Positions 15,736-25,646 of a DNA stretch of 64,000 nucleotides are shown in pieces (within the stretch, counting starts at the first letter, position 1; the number at the start of each line of letters is the position of its first letter). The position numbers were made by a program, and so were the translations under genes. The DNA is taken from positions 2,790,001 to 2,854,000 of the forward strand of contig OZ245886.1 of NCBI GenBank assembly GCA_965229525.1, given 5' to 3'. Below the pieces are notes generated by a model. It was not told the DNA's origin and did not search any database. It worked only from the letters and a program-made list of their open reading frames with translations. The DNA is from HXMU1420-13 sp965229525. GTDB taxonomy: Bacteria > Bacteroidota > Rhodothermia > Balneolales > Balneolaceae.

Positions 15736-18615
15736 ATGTGTCGAATTCTACTTCTTTTTTTAATGATTAGTGCAGTCTCAAGTAACCTGATTGCACAAAC
15801 GTATCCCTTTAGAACCTATTCAATAGAAGATGGGCTTAGTGAATCGGTGGTTTATGATATCATTCAGGATCAAGAAGGGTATATCTGGCTTGCCACAGGA
15901 TTTGGACTCAACAAATTTGATGGACTCGAATTCGAACAGTTTTTTGAGGATCACGGGCTGATAAACTCACAAACTAATACAGTTTTTGAGGCAAGTGATG
16001 GTCGAATCTGGGTCGGAACCATTGAAGGGGCTCAATATATTGTTGGGGACAGTGTGTATTCAGATCCAAACCTAAAGAGCCTGAACTCTCAAAGTGTAAT
16101 CAATATTTTTGAAGATACATTTGGTGGATTATGGTTTGGGACAGAATCTAACGGGGTTTGGCACTACTATAATAACGGGCAGATTGATGTGTACAGCACT
16201 AACAATGGCTTAAGTGGGAATCAGGTTAGAGATATTACTCAAACTGCCGATGGGGCATTATGGTTTGCAACTCGCGATGGACTAACAAAACTCTATGAAG
16301 GCAACTTTACATCCTATTATGTCGAAGACGGCTTGCCCGAAAATAGAATTCGAGATTTAGAACCAGACCCGGCAGACGGAAATACTCTTTGGATTGCAAG
16401 CAGGAATGGTGTCTCAAAATTCGATGGGCTAACATTCGAAAACTATTCGGATGACGATGGGTTACTTGATCCTCGCGTTCGAGATTTAACCTGGCAGGAA
16501 AATGGGGATCTATGGCTGGCAACCGAAGGTGGAATCAGCAGATTCAGAGACGGAGAATTTGTGAACTATACGACCGATGAAGGTTTATCATCTGATATCA
16601 TTTATTCAGCAATTACAGATAGAGAAGGAAATATTTGGTTTGGAACGTTCGGCGGTGGGGCTAGCCTGTTTTTAGGCGCGTACTTTGAAAATTTTGATAC
16701 CGATTCAGGTTTGCCAAACAATCTGGTCACTACCATAACCGAAGATTTTGAAGGTAATTTTTGGATTGGAACCTATGGGGGAGGGCTTGTTGCATATAAT
16801 GGGGATAATTTCACTTATTTCTATTCACAACAAGGCTTACCAGATAATAGAGTTTATACCCTATTCACCGATTCTAAACAAAGAATTTGGGTTGGGATGC
16901 GAGACGGTTTGTCGTATTTCGAGAATGGGAGATTAATAAATCTAAGTGACGAAGAGTTTCCCTTTAGAAAGGTTCGTGGAATTATGGAAGCATCGAATGG
17001 TGATTTCTGGGTGAGTACCTACGACGAGGGGTTAATTCGACTTCGAGACAAGTCATATCAACAATTTACAACAGAGAACGGACTACCTAATAACACGGTA
17101 ATTTCTACAGTAGAAACGGATGACGGGGCTATTTGGATAGCGACTTATGGTGGTGTAGTTAAAATGAACGACGGCCAGATGGAAGTATTTGGCTTGAACG
17201 AAGGAGTACCAAATAATGGCGTGATGGATATTATTTTGGATAATACCGGTACAGTCTGGATTTCAACATTTGGGGGAATTGCATGGTATGATGGCGTACA
17301 ATTCGTTGATATTACATTCGAAGATGGATTACCAGGAAGGGTGTGTTATTTCATTGAGCAGGATTCCCAGGGAATTTATTGGATTGGTACCAATGCTGGT
17401 ATTGCCAGACTTGATGTCGAAAAATTTTATAGTTCCAATCCTGATAATAAAGATCAGGCTATTCAAATTCTGCAACAAGAACAAGGGTTAATTGCAGATG
17501 AAGCCAATCTTGGTGCAGTGTATGAAGATCGAAATGGTGATTTATGGTTTGGTACTGTTGATGGAGTTTCGCGATTTAGACCAAATGAATACAGAGGTAA
17601 TCAGGTAGAACCACGGGTTAAGTTAACGGCATTTACAGCTTCAGGCCGGGCATATGATTTTGATCAAATCAACTTAAAACATGACCGTGATTTCATCGAA
17701 ATTGATTTTGCCGCAATCAATTTTACTGCTCCGGATTTAATCGATTATAGATATAGAATTCGTGGCATAGACCCTACCTGGCAATTTACAAGCGATCGAG
17801 TTGCAAAGTATCCATCACTGCCACCAGGTAATTATACATTTGAAGTTCAGGCAAGAAATTCAAGCGGAATTTGGAGCTATAACACCGCAAGTGTAGAGTT
17901 TGTATTACATCCACCTTACTGGTTAACCTGGTGGTTTATAAGTTTAATAGTAATAGCAATTTCAGGAATCATCTTTTTGATATATCGCAATTATCAGGCT
18001 TTAAAAATGATAGACATTGAACGTATGAGAGTTCGAATTGCTAGTGATTTACATGATGATGTTGGGGCAAGTTTAACCGAGGTTGCACTACAGTCAGATT
18101 TCTTGCAAGCAAGTAGCATGAATTCCGAATTCAAGCAAAGCCTAATGCAAATTGGCCAGCAGTGTAGAAAAATTGTTACAGCACTTGACGATATTGTGTG
18201 GTCGATTGATGCTCGAAATGATACACTTGGAGACCTTACTGACAGAATGCAAGATTATATTTTAAATGTACTTGAACCCCTTAATTTTGATGTGGTTTAC
18301 GATTTTGAACAACTCAAAATGGAAAATCATATTCCGGTACCTGTAAAAGAAAACTTATATCTCATTTTTAAAGAGGCTGTTAATAACATCGCCAAATATT
18401 CGAATGGGAATAAAGTAGATATTACCATGTATTCAAATAACAGTGAATTTAAATTTACAATTCATGATAATGGTAAATCAGGCAAGACCGGAAAGAAAAC
18501 AGGTCATGGACTGCGTAACATGGAAATGCGAGCGCAAAGAATGGGCGGCCAGGTAGATATTAACAATGAAAACGGATTTAAGATTACCTTAACCGGTAAA
18601 CTAACTATGAATTGA
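15736..18615 (+). CDS. Two-component propeller sensor histidine kinase
   Basis: About 959 residues from ATG 15736, which gives a clean signal peptide (MCRILLLFLMISAVSSNLIAQ); an in-frame TTG lies at 15718. The periplasmic part has 14 propeller blades of the GLP-N-x-V/I...G-x-I/L-W-x-G/A-T type, enough for two seven-bladed propellers. A Y_Y_Y domain follows (FTAPDLIDYRYRIRG...), then one TM segment at about 732-752. The cytoplasmic HisKA_3 helix reads ASDLHDDVGASL with the phospho-acceptor His at 773, and the C-terminal HATPase_c contains EAVNNIAKYS and GHGLRNM. Such sensors often detect oligosaccharides or other surface signals. Its partner regulator follows after 12 bases. Confidence 0.93.
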   Translation: MCRILLLFLMISAVSSNLIAQTYPFRTYSIEDGLSESVVYDIIQDQEGYIWLATGFGLNKFDGLEFEQFFEDHGLINSQTNTVFEASDGRIWVGTIEGAQYIVGDSVYSDPNLKSLNSQSVINIFEDTFGGLWFGTESNGVWHYYNNGQIDVYSTNNGLSGNQVRDITQTADGALWFATRDGLTKLYEGNFTSYYVEDGLPENRIRDLEPDPADGNTLWIASRNGVSKFDGLTFENYSDDDGLLDPRVRDLTWQENGDLWLATEGGISRFRDGEFVNYTTDEGLSSDIIYSAITDREGNIWFGTFGGGASLFLGAYFENFDTDSGLPNNLVTTITEDFEGNFWIGTYGGGLVAYNGDNFTYFYSQQGLPDNRVYTLFTDSKQRIWVGMRDGLSYFENGRLINLSDEEFPFRKVRGIMEASNGDFWVSTYDEGLIRLRDKSYQQFTTENGLPNNTVISTVETDDGAIWIATYGGVVKMNDGQMEVFGLNEGVPNNGVMDIILDNTGTVWISTFGGIAWYDGVQFVDITFEDGLPGRVCYFIEQDSQGIYWIGTNAGIARLDVEKFYSSNPDNKDQAIQILQQEQGLIADEANLGAVYEDRNGDLWFGTVDGVSRFRPNEYRGNQVEPRVKLTAFTASGRAYDFDQINLKHDRDFIEIDFAAINFTAPDLIDYRYRIRGIDPTWQFTSDRVAKYPSLPPGNYTFEVQARNSSGIWSYNTASVEFVLHPPYWLTWWFISLIVIAISGIIFLIYRNYQALKMIDIERMRVRIASDLHDDVGASLTEVALQSDFLQASSMNSEFKQSLMQIGQQCRKIVTALDDIVWSIDARNDTLGDLTDRMQDYILNVLEPLNFDVVYDFEQLKMENHIPVPVKENLYLIFKEAVNNIAKYSNGNKVDITMYSNNSEFKFTIHDNGKSGKTGKKTGHGLRNMEMRAQRMGGQVDINNENGFKITLTGKLTMN

Positions 18616-18627
18616 GAGGAAGGAATT

Positions 18628-19260
18628 ATGGCAGTAATTGGAATTGTAGAAGACAACAAAAAAATCAGGGATTTAATACAACGTTATTTAGACATGCAGG
18701 AAGACATGGACTGCCCAGTTGCCACAGATACCGTAGAGGAGATGTTGGAATTCCTGGAAGAACATCAACACCCAGATGTATTATTAATGGATATTCAATT
18801 ACCAGGAATGTCTGGTATTAAAGGAATGGAAATCATCAAATCTAAATACCCGGAGATAGATATAATTATGCTAACCGTATATCACGACTCGCATAAGATT
18901 TTTGATTCGCTCAAAGCTGGGGCATCCGGGTATTTACTGAAACATACATCTCTACCTGAAATCAAAGAGTCGATTGAAAACTTGATGAAGGGTGGTGCGC
19001 CAATGTCGCCTCAAATTGCACGCAAAGTTATCACTCATTTCAATGATCAAGCCCCAAAAAAATCAGAAGATTCAATGCTCACTTCCAGGGAGCAGGATAT
19101 TGTTAACGGATTGGTTGATGGATTAAGTTATAAAATGATTGCCGATCGTTTGGATATTTCAATTGACACCGTTAGGGCGCATATTCGCAATATTTATAAA
19201 AAACTGCATGTTAACTCAAAGGCCGAGGTTATAGCAAAGTCATTGAGAGGGGAGATTTAG
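18628..19260 (+). CDS. NarL/FixJ-family response regulator
   Basis: 210 residues. The receiver domain (1-120) has acidic residues Glu8-Asp9, phospho-acceptor Asp55 (LLMDIQLPGMSG), Thr83 region (MLTVYHD) and Lys104 in the LLKH loop. The C-terminal LuxR-type helix-turn-helix is LTSREQDIVNGLVDGLSY then IADRLDISIDTVRAHIRNIY. It directly follows the propeller kinase, so it is the cognate transcription factor. An inverted repeat follows the stop. Confidence 0.95.
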   Translation: MAVIGIVEDNKKIRDLIQRYLDMQEDMDCPVATDTVEEMLEFLEEHQHPDVLLMDIQLPGMSGIKGMEIIKSKYPEIDIIMLTVYHDSHKIFDSLKAGASGYLLKHTSLPEIKESIENLMKGGAPMSPQIARKVITHFNDQAPKKSEDSMLTSREQDIVNGLVDGLSYKMIADRLDISIDTVRAHIRNIYKKLHVNSKAEVIAKSLRGEI

Positions 19261-19266
19261 CTCGCC

Positions 19267-19295
19267 CTAACATTATCATGTGATTTAAATGTTAG
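19267..19295. repeat. Inverted repeat after the response regulator gene
   Basis: CTAACATT at 19267-19274 and its exact complement at 19288-19295, with a 13-base loop. It may be a weak terminator, as no clear U-tract follows, or an operator for the next gene. Confidence 0.4.
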
Positions 19296-19348
19296 ATTGG
19301 TTTAATGATTTTAAAACAGAATCCTAACCAAAGCTATCGGAGCCTGTT

Positions 19349-20650
19349 ATGAAAGTTCAGAAAAACTTATTTGGAATTGCCTTAGCATCCCTTTCACTCT
19401 TTCTCACAGGTTGTTACACACAGCTTCAAAATCTAGAATATTCCTCGCCTACTAACAGAGGTATTCATAAAGATTATTATTCTTGGGGTTCATCCTCTTC
19501 AACGTCAGGTGAAACTCAATCTGATGCCGATAGCCCATCATCCACAAAACCTGCAATTACAAGTAAAACAGCAGATCAAGAAGATGTAGTAACAGAAGAA
19601 GAATTAGCAGAAACAGGTATTTTTTATAAAGACTACGAAACGGCTGAATGGTACGAGGATAACTATGCCGATAAGATTTATTGGGAGGGATATGATGACG
19701 GTTTTTCAGATGGGTATGACGAAGGGTATGAAGATGCTAGCTATCATTACTGGGACGCTCATTTTTATAGTCTAAAATCACTTCATCGCAGATCATTTAG
19801 TAGAATTGGCTTCCATTACGCGTGGAGAGGTCATCTGGCATTTAGCTATTATCCATATTATTACAACGATCCTTTTTGGTATGGATATAACTCAAGTTAT
19901 TATTACTGGAGTGGCTTTCGGTACCCGATATGGGGATTCTATGACCCATATTATGATCCATTCTTTTATGGTGGATGGGGGTATTATGGCAGCCCATATC
20001 GAAACTATATAGTTGTTTATAACGATTATCACCGAGTTAACAGATCAAGAAGCGGCCGACATTATGATGGTCCAAGAAGTACTGGACTTGTTAGTAGAGG
20101 AAATGGAGCACAAAATGCGGGCATAACCAGAACTCGAGGAGCGTCTTCTACCATTCAATCCAAAAATACTGGAAGAACAGGTAATACAGCAATTAGTACA
20201 GGCCGAACAAGGACTAATTCTGGCTCAGATTCTAGATATACAGGTCGTACAAGAACTTCAAATGATACAGGAACCAATTCTGTAAGAACTAACCGTTCAA
20301 GTGATACTCAATCAAATGGGGTAACAAATACCAGAACATCCAGAACACGTTCAACCGGTGTCACCAACCGATCCCGATCAACAAATAATTCATCAAGTGT
20401 AAGAAATAATTCCGGATCAACTACACGTTCTTCAACTGGTGTTAGATCGAATAATCGATCAAATAATAACAACCGATCAGTTAGGACAAGTAATAGTGGT
20501 TCATCACAAAGATCTTCTTCAGTAAGAGGTAACAATACTCGTTCGAGTGGGAGATCTACAGTACGAAGTAGTTCAGGTTCAAATCGCTCAAGATCGTCAG
20601 GAACTCGATCTTCATCTTCAAGAAACAGATCAAGAAGCGGCGGCAATTAA
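19349..20650 (+). CDS. Lipoprotein with Tyr-rich middle and Arg/Ser/Thr/Asn-rich tail
   Basis: 433 residues, no family recognised. Lipobox FLTGC (Cys22), then a Ser-rich and acidic linker, an acidic aromatic motif YDDGFSDGYDEGYEDASY (about 125-142), and a very Tyr/Trp/Phe/Gly-rich block to about residue 220 (YYPYYYNDPFWYGYNSS). The last about 200 residues are almost only Arg, Ser, Thr, Asn and Gly with recurring TGRTRT, RSS and NRS units. The tail is strongly basic and low-complexity, so it may bind polyanions such as polysaccharide, DNA or LPS at the surface. It is 21 bases before the outer-membrane barrel gene and probably co-transcribed. Confidence 0.75.
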   Translation: MKVQKNLFGIALASLSLFLTGCYTQLQNLEYSSPTNRGIHKDYYSWGSSSSTSGETQSDADSPSSTKPAITSKTADQEDVVTEEELAETGIFYKDYETAEWYEDNYADKIYWEGYDDGFSDGYDEGYEDASYHYWDAHFYSLKSLHRRSFSRIGFHYAWRGHLAFSYYPYYYNDPFWYGYNSSYYYWSGFRYPIWGFYDPYYDPFFYGGWGYYGSPYRNYIVVYNDYHRVNRSRSGRHYDGPRSTGLVSRGNGAQNAGITRTRGASSTIQSKNTGRTGNTAISTGRTRTNSGSDSRYTGRTRTSNDTGTNSVRTNRSSDTQSNGVTNTRTSRTRSTGVTNRSRSTNNSSSVRNNSGSTTRSSTGVRSNNRSNNNNRSVRTSNSGSSQRSSSVRGNNTRSSGRSTVRSSSGSNRSRSSGTRSSSSRNRSRSGGN

Positions 20651-20671
20651 CAAATAAATTATTTAGAAATT

Positions 20672-22207
20672 ATGAAATCGCGATTACTCATAGCGGTATT
20701 GGGTATGCTATTAATTTCATCCCAACTTTATGCTCAAGACGGAGCAAATCAAATCAATTATTCATCCATTGCCCAGCAAATTGTTCAATCCAACTTGAAT
20801 GGGGACCCAAATGCTGGAATATTGCCATCTGTAGCTCTTGATAATGGCTATGGTAGCTTTCTTGATAATCCGGCAAGTATGGCACTCATCAATGATACTT
20901 ACTTCACAATGGGGTATCTGTCAAATCATGCCGAAAACACAAATTCATTTAAGAATATCTCATCCACCATTGATGGGCAGCTGGGTAGATTTAGCAATTT
21001 AGGTTTAATCTACTCAGCGCCCACCAATCAGGGAAGTTTGGTAATTGGCGGGGGTTACACAGTAAATAATTCCATCAACCGTAAAAACTTACTTGCAGCG
21101 GAGAATACAACCAGTACCATAACCGATGTTTTCAAAGACTTGAACTCTACATATAATGCTATTGCCTTTGAGACTTTTGCAATTGACTATGCAGACGTTG
21201 AACAAACTCAGTTAGAATCCATCTTCAGGATTGGATTCGATCCGGGTACATTCCCGGGAATATTTCAGGATGTAGAGATTTCTCAAAGGAGTAGTATTGG
21301 GGAACTAAATCTATTTGGAGCTACTGAATTTCAGAAGAACTTGTTTATTGGCGTTTCGTTAGCCTTGGTATCAGGTACCCATAATTACACGCGAAATTTT
21401 TTAGAGCGTGATTTAAATAATATATACGATGGCGATTTTCTATTTCAAGATGAAAATGGCTTAAATGGCACAGACGTTGATGCAGTTTTACTTAGGGATG
21501 AAATTGAATCGGAAGTATTAGGAACAAGTGTAAGGGCGGGATTAGTTTATAAAGTAACTCCGTTTTTGAATATTGGAGCGAGTTATGCTATTCCTAATAA
21601 GTTTTTTATTACCGAGAATTATTATTCATCAATTCGAACAACGTTTGATGATGCTTCAATAAGTGAAGATGATTTTGATGGTGATTTTAGTTATGAAATT
21701 CGACGACCTGGTCAATTGAATGTAGGCGCAGCCATAGATGATCTTTCTGGCTTCAGTTTGTCCGGATCGGTGGAATTCATCAACTATAAAAATACCGAAG
21801 TGATATTAACCTCCGATCCCGACTTAAGTTTTGAGGATATTAGTGTATTAAGAGAGGAAGAAGACTTAATCAAACAAGAAATTGATAGGGACTATAACAA
21901 TGTTATAAATGTTAAAGCTGGTGTAAAATATAACACCGAAACGGGCTATGAAATTAGAGGTGGATTTAGCGTACTTCCTGGCCGAAGTAATCGCTTTAGC
22001 GCCGATCGTAGTGTGTTATCGGCAGGATTAGGGCTTCCGCTTTCGCGAGATATCTACCTTGATGTTACCACGCAATATTCGCAATGGGATGATCGTTCGA
22101 TTGTATATGAATACTTCGACGACGTGGCTGGTCAGGTGAGAAGCGAGTCTATTTCAGAAAGTATTTCACAATTAAATGTTTTGGTGGGGCTCAAATTCAG
22201 ATTCTGA
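20672..22207 (+). CDS. Outer-membrane beta-barrel protein (FadL/TodX-like)
   Basis: 511 residues with a signal peptide ending SQLYAQ, a long N-terminal segment containing GYGSFLDNPASMALINDTYFT, and alternating beta-strands down to a C-terminal LNVLVGLKFRF that ends in Phe, as outer-membrane barrels do. The NPASMA motif after a short hatch-like region resembles FadL/OmpP1 and PorV-like transport proteins. Substrate unknown. A bidirectional terminator follows. Confidence 0.75.
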   Translation: MKSRLLIAVLGMLLISSQLYAQDGANQINYSSIAQQIVQSNLNGDPNAGILPSVALDNGYGSFLDNPASMALINDTYFTMGYLSNHAENTNSFKNISSTIDGQLGRFSNLGLIYSAPTNQGSLVIGGGYTVNNSINRKNLLAAENTTSTITDVFKDLNSTYNAIAFETFAIDYADVEQTQLESIFRIGFDPGTFPGIFQDVEISQRSSIGELNLFGATEFQKNLFIGVSLALVSGTHNYTRNFLERDLNNIYDGDFLFQDENGLNGTDVDAVLLRDEIESEVLGTSVRAGLVYKVTPFLNIGASYAIPNKFFITENYYSSIRTTFDDASISEDDFDGDFSYEIRRPGQLNVGAAIDDLSGFSLSGSVEFINYKNTEVILTSDPDLSFEDISVLREEEDLIKQEIDRDYNNVINVKAGVKYNTETGYEIRGGFSVLPGRSNRFSADRSVLSAGLGLPLSRDIYLDVTTQYSQWDDRSIVYEYFDDVAGQVRSESISESISQLNVLVGLKFRF

Positions 22208-22249
22208 GCAAGAAGTTATCATAAAACCCATCCTCCGTAGTTAGTTTTG

Positions 22250-22285
22250 AGAGGAGCCTTTGTGAGAGAAGACTCCTCTTTTTTA
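22250..22285. terminator. Terminator between the barrel gene and ybbP
   Basis: AGAGGAG at 22250-22256 pairs with CTCCTCT at 22273-22279 and runs into a six-T tract. It overlaps the stop codon of the convergent ybbP-like gene. Confidence 0.75.
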
Positions 22286-24817
22286 TGTTCCTTCCTGGCG
22301 AAGAATTTCAAGAGGTGGTTTTGAGTGAATTCCGCGCGTATTCATCAAACCAATTAATAGTACTAATGCAACTAATAGCACAACTTCAGTTGCAAGAATT
22401 GTAAGATTTGGTACAAATTCTATATTGAAATAGAGGTTACCTATTAAAGCACTTGCACCCAGAGAGAGAAATAGCCCTATAAAGGCTGCAAGGATCCCTA
22501 GAAATGCATATTCAATGATTTGTATCTTCACTACTTGTTTCTGTTTTGCTCCCAAAGTTCGTAGTAATACCGATTCTTGGATTCGTTGAAACCGACTTGT
22601 AGCGGCTGATCCAGCTAGTACAATCAGACCCGTAATGATGCTGAATAGGCCAATAAATTGAATTACGAAAGTAACTCTATCTAGAAATTCACGAATAGTA
22701 CCCACAATTTGACCCACATCTATTGCAGATACATTCGGATAAGCAATCACAATTTCGCGCTGTAATTTAATACTGGCCTCTTTGCTTGGTGTATTCAATG
22801 TGGTTGCAAAGAATTGTGGAGCTGGTTCAAGAACACCTTTTGGAAATACAACAAAGAAATTCGGTTGAGGTGTTTGCCAATTAACCGTTCTGGTACTTGC
22901 AATGTAACTCGAAATAGGTATACCCTGAACATCCCATACTAATGTATCACCGATTACTGCTCCTAGATCTTCCATCAAACCAATCTCTACAGAAACAGGT
23001 ACTGGATTTTCAATAGATGCGACAGATCCGACGAACTCACCTTCAAATAGCGTTTCTGTATCTACTAATGTATCGCGATAGGTTGATCGATATTCACGGT
23101 TCAAAGCCCAACGTTTTGCAACTCGATTTGTATCATCCAAAATTTCCTGAACTAGTCTACCCTGCAACGATTGAAGTCGCATTGTTACAATAGGTACGTT
23201 TTGGATAATCTCAAGACCATTATCAGCTATAATTTGATTCACACCTTCATTTTGATCGTATTGGATATCAAACATAGCCAAATTTGGCAGATCATCTTCA
23301 CCCTCAAAATCAATAGTGCCAAGGAGTAAATCCTGAGTTAGATACAGCGAGCTTATCAAAGTAACACCCAATCCAAATGTCAGTAGTAATGTGCTTGTTT
23401 GATTATTTGGGCGATACAAATTAGCAAGACCCTGACGCCATTCGTACTTCCACCCGGATGGGATAAATTTTCGAGCTCCTCGCATAATTAAAACTGCAAA
23501 TCCTGCAAGAATCGCTAGGCATAAGATCAAGCCACCAGTAAAAAATAATGCGGCTTGTAGATCAAGAAGCATGATCCATGCATACCCTGTTACACCTGCC
23601 GTTACCAAAACGAACAAAGAAAATCGAGTTGATCGCTTTAATAGTCTCATCAAATTCACTTGAGCAGATCGAAGCGTAAAGAGAGGAGATATTTTTCTTA
23701 CTGCCAAAAGTGGGATCAGTGCAAATAAGATGGAGATAAGTACTCCCGTAATCAAACCAATAAGAATCGAGGTCCAGGATATGAACAGGTCTATATCAAC
23801 GGGAATAAAATCTTGAACCAGCACCGGTAAATAAAGTTGAATCAAAGTCCCGGATAGAGCTCCGAGCAACGATCCAACAAAACCCATTGCTGTGGCCTGG
23901 ATTAAATAAATGGCCAAAGCCTGATTCGACGACGCACCCATACATCTAAGAACTGCGACAGTTGATATTTTTTGGCGCACATACACAAAGATCGAACTTG
24001 CAACGCCAATGCCTCCTAAGAGTAATGCAATGAAGCCAATCAAATTTAGAAAATTAGATAAGTATACAATGGCTTCTCCAACTTCTTCTTGCCGCTCAGC
24101 TACGTCATCAAATCCAAAACTAAGAGTATCAGCTAAATTACTTAATTCTTCAACAACCAACTCAGAATCAGTCCCAGGTAGGTATTTCACAAAAGTTGTG
24201 TATTGTAGTCGACTCCCACGCTCTAATAGTCCAGATTCTTCAATTCCTTCAAATGGCAGTATTACTCGAGGACCAAAGAACGTATTTGCCATACTTTGGC
24301 CTGGAATGTCAATTATTCCACCAACAATTTCATAGGTGTTGAATCCAATTTTAACAGAATCGCCAACTTGTAAATCAAGCTGAAGAAGCATTGCATCATC
24401 AATTAATGCCCCATTTCGAGCAGTGTATTCAGATGCAGCATTGGGTGGAATCGTCTCAATTATCCCGTAATAGGGAAAATGAGGCTCCAGAGCCATAATT
24501 TGAGACAAACGAGTAGCTCCATTTTTTGGGAAGAAGGCCATTGAACTGAAGTCCAACATTTTGGCCTGATCTGGACTCAATGAATCAAGGTATGCCTGCA
24601 ATTCCGGCTGAAATTCCGCATTACGCCCAACTTCCAAATCTGCGCCTAACAGTTCTTTCGCCTGATCGTTTATACTCTCATTTAGATTCACTCTGAATGA
24701 TGTAATTGCAACTTGTGCCGCCACGCCAACAATTATGGCAGCCATGTATAAGAAGAGTTTTCGGCGATTGGAGCGCGAGTCGCGCCATGCCATTTTAAAA
24801 ATCCAACTCCAACTCAT
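22283..24817 (-). CDS. ybbP: YbbP-like FtsX-family ABC permease
   Basis: 844 residues. A first TM helix (about 23-42) is followed by a large MacB-like periplasmic domain (about 45-250), three TM helices (about 255-375), two central helices (about 395-450), a second periplasmic domain and three C-terminal helices (about 715-835). This double FtsX layout is that of YbbP, partner of YbbA. Motifs include FVYVRQKISTVAVLRCMGAS and QESVLLRTLGAKQKQVVKIQ, the two coupling regions contacting the ATPase. Start and ATPase stop share one base. The transported substrate is not established; the tesA neighbour hints at lipids or hydrophobic molecules. Confidence 0.88.
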   Translation of the reverse strand: MSWSWIFKMAWRDSRSNRRKLFLYMAAIIVGVAAQVAITSFRVNLNESINDQAKELLGADLEVGRNAEFQPELQAYLDSLSPDQAKMLDFSSMAFFPKNGATRLSQIMALEPHFPYYGIIETIPPNAASEYTARNGALIDDAMLLQLDLQVGDSVKIGFNTYEIVGGIIDIPGQSMANTFFGPRVILPFEGIEESGLLERGSRLQYTTFVKYLPGTDSELVVEELSNLADTLSFGFDDVAERQEEVGEAIVYLSNFLNLIGFIALLLGGIGVASSIFVYVRQKISTVAVLRCMGASSNQALAIYLIQATAMGFVGSLLGALSGTLIQLYLPVLVQDFIPVDIDLFISWTSILIGLITGVLISILFALIPLLAVRKISPLFTLRSAQVNLMRLLKRSTRFSLFVLVTAGVTGYAWIMLLDLQAALFFTGGLILCLAILAGFAVLIMRGARKFIPSGWKYEWRQGLANLYRPNNQTSTLLLTFGLGVTLISSLYLTQDLLLGTIDFEGEDDLPNLAMFDIQYDQNEGVNQIIADNGLEIIQNVPIVTMRLQSLQGRLVQEILDDTNRVAKRWALNREYRSTYRDTLVDTETLFEGEFVGSVASIENPVPVSVEIGLMEDLGAVIGDTLVWDVQGIPISSYIASTRTVNWQTPQPNFFVVFPKGVLEPAPQFFATTLNTPSKEASIKLQREIVIAYPNVSAIDVGQIVGTIREFLDRVTFVIQFIGLFSIITGLIVLAGSAATSRFQRIQESVLLRTLGAKQKQVVKIQIIEYAFLGILAAFIGLFLSLGASALIGNLYFNIEFVPNLTILATEVVLLVALVLLIGLMNTRGIHSKPPLEILRQEGT

Positions 24818-25524
24818 TATTGAACAACCTCTGCTTTTTCAACGATGGTGTCGGAATCTATTTTTCCATTTTTAATTCGAATTATTCGATCACATTTTTG
24901 AGCTAAATCAAGATCATGAGTAACCAAAACTAAAGTTGTCTTCTGACTCTTATTTAAATCAAAAATCAACTCTTCGATATGTTCCCCTGTTTCAGTATCT
25001 AAGTTACCCGTTGGTTCGTCGGCGAATAGAATTTTCGGTTGGTTGATAAATGCACGGGCAATAGCAACTCTTTGTTGTTCACCACCTGATAACTGAGTTG
25101 GGTAGTGGTGGGTTCTATCACCTAAACCAACTTCTGTAAGAAGCTCTTTTGCACGCGCTCTAACATCTTTTGTTGATTCTCCGCGAAGTTCCAGTGGAAC
25201 CATTACATTTTCGATTGCCGTAAGTGTTGGAACCAATTGAAATGTTTGAAAAACAAATCCAACATGTTCATTTCGTACTTTTGCCCGTTCATCTTCACTT
25301 AAATCACCTAAGGAAATTCCTTGTAGAATCACCTCTCCTGATGTTGGCTGATCAAGGCCGGCGCATAATCCAAGTAGGGTGGTTTTCCCACTTCCTGATG
25401 GGCCTACAATAGCGCTCACTGATCCTTCCTTTATTTCAAAATTAATGTGGTTAACAACAGTTAGTTGCCGTGTTCCACTTTTAAACTCTCGCGTTAATTC
25501 TTTTACCTGTAAAATGTTAGACAC
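24817..25524 (-). CDS. ybbA: YbbA-like ABC transporter ATPase
   Basis: About 235 residues from GTG at 25524 (VSNILQVKELTREF); an in-frame ATG at 25563 would add an unusual basic extension. It belongs to the LolD/MacB/YbbA group: Walker A GPSGSGKTT, Q-loop FVFQTFQLVPTLTAIENV, signature LSGGEQQRVAIARAF, Walker B ILFADEPTGNLD, switch His in LVTHDLDLA. LAGLDQPTSGEV-like text and HVGFVFQ match E. coli YbbA closely. It energises the permease encoded immediately downstream, and a TesA-like gene is divergent upstream. Confidence 0.88.
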   Translation of the reverse strand: MSNILQVKELTREFKSGTRQLTVVNHINFEIKEGSVSAIVGPSGSGKTTLLGLCAGLDQPTSGEVILQGISLGDLSEDERAKVRNEHVGFVFQTFQLVPTLTAIENVMVPLELRGESTKDVRARAKELLTEVGLGDRTHHYPTQLSGGEQQRVAIARAFINQPKILFADEPTGNLDTETGEHIEELIFDLNKSQKTTLVLVTHDLDLAQKCDRIIRIKNGKIDSDTIVEKAEVVQ

Positions 25525-25646
25525 TATGCTATTTAATTTTCGATTACATTTCAAACCCAACAAAGGGTTAAATTCATTCCGAACAAATTGGCGACCAAAT
25601 ACGTTATCCCTGCCAATATGTTATACAGATAAAAGAAACTATCCAG

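Noticed and set aside
20308..20646. Minus-strand open frame rich in Leu/Glu/Asp/Arg
   Set aside because: It is the complement of the low-complexity Arg/Ser tail of the lipoprotein gene, which automatically leaves an open frame.
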